A DNA stretch of 25,265 nucleotides from Anaerolineae bacterium (GTDB lineage Bacteria > Chloroflexota > Anaerolineae > B4-G1), in the NCBI GenBank assembly GCA_030612585.1, contig JAUWNP010000052.1:1-25265 (forward strand), given 5' to 3'. Below, piece after piece: positions 22,777-25,265 of this stretch; the first letter of the stretch is position 1; each line of letters opens with the position of its first letter. A model generated the notes under the pieces. It did no database searches. It was not told where the DNA came from and was given only the letters and a program-made list of their open reading frames with translations. A program made the translations under genes and the position numbers.

Positions 22777-23736
22777 TCAGAAAGGAATCTCTTCCTCGTC
22801 GAAGTCGAAAAGAAACTTGTAGTCCTCTTCTGGCGGTGCATACTGATTGAACAAGGCTATAAGGTCAATAGGACGGCTAAGGTACAAGCACAGAGAAACA
22901 ATAGCCCCCTGCCAGTAAGGCACTCTATGTAACTCCTCCTGGCCTTTGGCAATCCTAAAAAGTCCATCTTCCGAATAGATCACCATGTCCCCTCTGTTCT
23001 GTTTTACAAGTTCCGTAATGAAGAACAGACCTTGGCCAGCATTGAGGCCGGGCCGGCTGGTGATGGAGGGCTGAACAGCAAGGCGTATCGCCTGGGCTGC
23101 ATCCTCGAATCGCCCGCGAAGGGCCGGGTTCTCCAGCAGGCTACGCCGGAAGCCACGACCACAGTCCACAACCGCCAGCTCAACTTGCCGGAGTTGGGAA
23201 TAAGTCTGTGCACAGACAATAGCATTCACCGGCGACTGCGCGTGATGAAATACATTCTCCAAGAGTTCACTAAGAGCGTACTCGATAGCATTGACAACCT
23301 GTTGCCCTAATCTCATTTTGCTCTGCAGAATATCTGTTAGGTCATGGGTAACCTCAAGACACATTTTCTCCGAGGTAACCTCGATTACCTCGCGGAAGCG
23401 CCCTCTCGAGTTTCGCTTTGACCACGGGTATTCGGCAGGCAGATCAAGGAACTCATAGAAGTCCATTCGGGTCAGATATTGATCCACATCTGTGTGGGTT
23501 GGCTTGATGACGTGGCCCCGTTGCAAGTATCCGCTTCGAGCGATATACATTGTAATCGCTGCCAGCGCGGCCAAGCCGGAGGGTCTGATGAAGCAAAGGT
23601 TACTCATGTCTACCAGGAGTTCAAACGCTAGCTGATGGCGGCAGGCTTCTAATGCTGGCCAAACTTCCCGTACTAACTCATGCACGTTTGAGAGTTGCAG
23701 TTCTTCGGGTAGCCTGATCTCAGCTCGAATGCTCAT
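22777..23736 (-). CDS. STAS-GHKL ATPase signalling protein
   Basis: A 319-residue soluble protein. The N-terminal part (about 1-105) resembles a STAS domain (LLVDMSNLCFIRPSGLAALA); the second part (about 140-290) is a GHKL/HATPase domain of the anti-sigma-kinase kind. The N-box is ALSELLENVFHHA, the G1 box VDCGRGFRRSL, and the G2-like loop GLNAGQGLFFITELV. An acidic tail (FDFDEEEIPF) ends it. It has no H-box, so it is probably a serine-type kinase or switch acting on the DUF4325 partner. The ATG at 23736 follows GGGGAGG. It starts 76 bases after the HerA stop and its GC content is visibly lower, suggesting separate origin. Confidence 0.8.
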   Translation of the reverse strand: MSIRAEIRLPEELQLSNVHELVREVWPALEACRHQLAFELLVDMSNLCFIRPSGLAALAAITMYIARSGYLQRGHVIKPTHTDVDQYLTRMDFYEFLDLPAEYPWSKRNSRGRFREVIEVTSEKMCLEVTHDLTDILQSKMRLGQQVVNAIEYALSELLENVFHHAQSPVNAIVCAQTYSQLRQVELAVVDCGRGFRRSLLENPALRGRFEDAAQAIRLAVQPSITSRPGLNAGQGLFFITELVKQNRGDMVIYSEDGLFRIAKGQEELHRVPYWQGAIVSLCLYLSRPIDLIALFNQYAPPEEDYKFLFDFDEEEIPF

Positions 23737-23812
23737 TCAACCTCCCCTTATTACACAAACTGCGGGAAGATACGCCCTCCCCAATACGACCAGGAGGAAG
23801 GTACTATCTACC

Positions 23813-25171
23813 CTAAATCCCCTCCGCATCCTCCTCCCCCCGCAACACCGCCCGCCCCCGCGCCAGCACCGCCTCCGGGTCTTCCGCCTCCCGGACTCCC
23901 ATGGCGGCGTAGAACTCCGTGGTGCCGTAGGTGCGGGTGCGCACGACCACCGGCATCGGCACGGCGTGGCCCATGATGAGCGCCTGCTGGCGGGTGTCCA
24001 GCCGCGCCAGCACCTCCCGCAGCGCACCTGCCCCACTGATGCCGGAAAAGACCGCCCGGATGTCCGCCTCGTCGTCCAGCAGGCAGGTAATGCGGGTGCC
24101 GACCTGGCTCATCACCTCCGGGTCAATCCCGCTGGGCCGCTGGTCCACGATCAGCAGTGTGACGTTGTACTTGCGCAACTCGCGGGCGATGGCGCCGAAG
24201 ATGGTGTGCCGGGCGACGGCGGGGTCGAGGAACTTGTGCGCCTCCTCGATGGTGATGACCAGCGGGCGAGGCTCCTTTTCCCGCTCCCCCAGCGCCTCCT
24301 CCGTGCGCTTGACGTAGTGGGCGTGGATGCGGCGGGTGATGTAGTTGGCCACCAGCAGATAGGCCTCCAGGCTGCTGCCGTACCGCCCGAACTCCAGGAC
24401 GACGTTGATTCCCCGGTCCAGGTAGTCCAGGATCTGCCTCACGGCATCCTCCGGCGCTCGCTCTTGCAGGAAGCCGAAGCGGCGGAACATCCCCAGTTTG
24501 CGCTGGATGGCTCCCAGGGTCCCCCCGTGGAGGGTGCCCCGCTCCAGCGCGCTATCCAGGTCCTCCAGCGGGTCATCCTCGTCCAGCAGCCGGGCGACCC
24601 AGCGCTGCCCCAGCCGCCGCCGCAGGAAGTAGAGCGCGCCCACCTGCACATCGGAGAGGGCCATCAGGCTGGCGAGGCTGTTCACGTCCTCTGGATCGAT
24701 CTGGTCATAGCCAATGCGCACTACTGCGTCCACCTTGCTGCCCCGCCGCCGGGACGACTCTTCGTCCAGCGTGAAGACGGAGACGCGGCTGGTAAAGAGT
24801 TGCTTCAGCCCCTTGACCTCCTGCCGCGCCTCGGTCTGGCCCTTCCAGCCGTACTCGTTGTGCATATCGAACACCAGGTTGACAGCCGCGCTCTCCTGGA
24901 TCAGCCCGGCCAGCAGCGTGCGCGTGAGAAAGGTCTTGCCGGTGCCGGTCTTGCCGAATATCCCTGCCGAGCGCTCGACAAAACGGCGCAGGTCGAGCGC
25001 CACGTGGACGCCCTCCATCTCCAGCGGATCGCCGACGTAGAAGTAGCCGGGTTGCTCCTCCTGGCCGAAGATGAGCGCGACCTCCTCCTTGCTGGCGGGA
25101 TAGACCGGCGTGAAGTGGGCGGGGATGGTCTTGACTGGCTTCGGCTCGCGCCCCCCCTCTTTCCCCCCCAC
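23813..25171 (-). CDS. herA: HerA-type ATPase/helicase, N-terminus uncertain
   Basis: A hexameric DNA-translocating ATPase of the FtsK-HerA superfamily. In archaea HerA works with NurA and Mre11-Rad50 in end resection. Visible: the segment KTIPAHFTPVYPAS at the end of the HAS-barrel region, FVERSAGIFGKTGTGKTFLT with Walker A (73-80), FDMHNEYG, and Walker B/sensor VITIEEAHKFLDP near residue 310, then IVDQRPSGIDPEVMSQ. Full-length bacterial homologues have about 100 more N-terminal residues forming the HAS barrel. Here the frame opens from a GTG inside a G/C-only palindrome-like sequence at the window edge, so the 5' part is missing, disrupted or misassembled. No NurA gene is visible within the window. 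Confidence 0.85.
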   Translation of the reverse strand: MGGKEGGREPKPVKTIPAHFTPVYPASKEEVALIFGQEEQPGYFYVGDPLEMEGVHVALDLRRFVERSAGIFGKTGTGKTFLTRTLLAGLIQESAAVNLVFDMHNEYGWKGQTEARQEVKGLKQLFTSRVSVFTLDEESSRRRGSKVDAVVRIGYDQIDPEDVNSLASLMALSDVQVGALYFLRRRLGQRWVARLLDEDDPLEDLDSALERGTLHGGTLGAIQRKLGMFRRFGFLQERAPEDAVRQILDYLDRGINVVLEFGRYGSSLEAYLLVANYITRRIHAHYVKRTEEALGEREKEPRPLVITIEEAHKFLDPAVARHTIFGAIARELRKYNVTLLIVDQRPSGIDPEVMSQVGTRITCLLDDEADIRAVFSGISGAGALREVLARLDTRQQALIMGHAVPMPVVVRTRTYGTTEFYAAMGVREAEDPEAVLARGRAVLRGEEDAEGI

Positions 25172-25265
25172 CTTTGGGGGGGCGCCCCCCCGTGCGGCCC
25201 CCCCCGGAGGGGGGCGGGCGGGGGGGGGGGCGCCCGCCCGCCACCGCGCGGCGGGGGTGCGCCCG
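25145..25265. repeat. G/C-only low-complexity sequence at the window edge
   Basis: Long runs of C and G with palindromes such as CCCCCC-ACCTTT-GGGGGG occupy the edge. The codons at the herA 5' end (PPKVGGKEGG type) resemble translations of the same class of palindrome seen at 19257-19301. It probably marks a repeat where assembly stopped, and base accuracy here is doubtful. Confidence 0.6.

Overview
The window looks like a contig from a GC-rich bacterium of the Chloroflexota (Anaerolineae-like). This is inferred from the gene set: a bacterial HerA-type ATPase, a 'quinate 5-dehydrogenase'-type protein, IorAB, a MurJ-like flippase, a DinB-type protein and a GNAT fragment ending in a typical FQP/LVRQID motif. 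No rRNA marker is present. No tRNA, rRNA, CRISPR array or intact transposase was seen. The last ~100 bases at the right edge are almost pure G/C and look like a repeat at a contig end.

Layout. (1) 1-1.4 kb is a gene graveyard: a truncated MalT-type regulator, a nitrilase/Lnt-type amidohydrolase lacking its 5' part, and a GNAT acetyltransferase lacking its 5' part. The last two sit head to head. (2) 1.4-3.2 kb holds a DEAD-box RNA helicase with a consensus promoter and a terminator-like hairpin in its short leader. (3) 3.2-4.2 kb has no intact gene. It contains the C-terminal remnant of a restriction/modification methylase and many perfect hairpins. (4) 4.2-10 kb is a NarL-type two-component system closed by a strong terminator, then an operon of one ABC ATPase and two ABC-2 permeases behind an upstream region rich in palindromes. 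A MurJ-like flippase follows. (5) 11.6-15.5 kb is a DinB-like gene (minus strand), then a GAF-PAS-adenylate cyclase translationally coupled to a family 2 glycosyltransferase. (6) 15.5-18 kb is iorAB (minus), with iorA carrying a tetranucleotide repeat inside its reading frame. (7) 18-21.2 kb is a minus-strand operon of SbcD/Mre11-like nuclease, LpxL/HtrB-like acyltransferase and quinate-dehydrogenase-like protein, ending in a terminator. (8) 21.2-23.7 kb is an accessory segment: a HEPN-MNT toxin-antitoxin pair, a 215-bp MITE-like element and a STAS-GHKL ATPase / DUF4325 pair. (9) 23.8 kb to the end is a HerA-type ATPase.

Working together. The two-component system probably senses a membrane or envelope signal. 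It may control the adjacent ABC exporter, whose promoter carries nested TGTGACC palindromes in an activator-like position, but this is inference. The cyclase-glycosyltransferase pair suggests cAMP signalling tied to a membrane polysaccharide synthase. HerA and the Mre11-like nuclease are functionally linked in end resection in archaea and some bacteria. Here they lie on the same strand but are separated by the accessory segment, which looks like an insertion into an older repair neighbourhood.

Repeat invasion of coding sequence is a theme: a 39-bp palindromic in-frame insertion in the acyltransferase, a 17-unit YAAC repeat in iorA, a heptamer repeat at the start of murJ, and a G/C palindrome at the start of herA.
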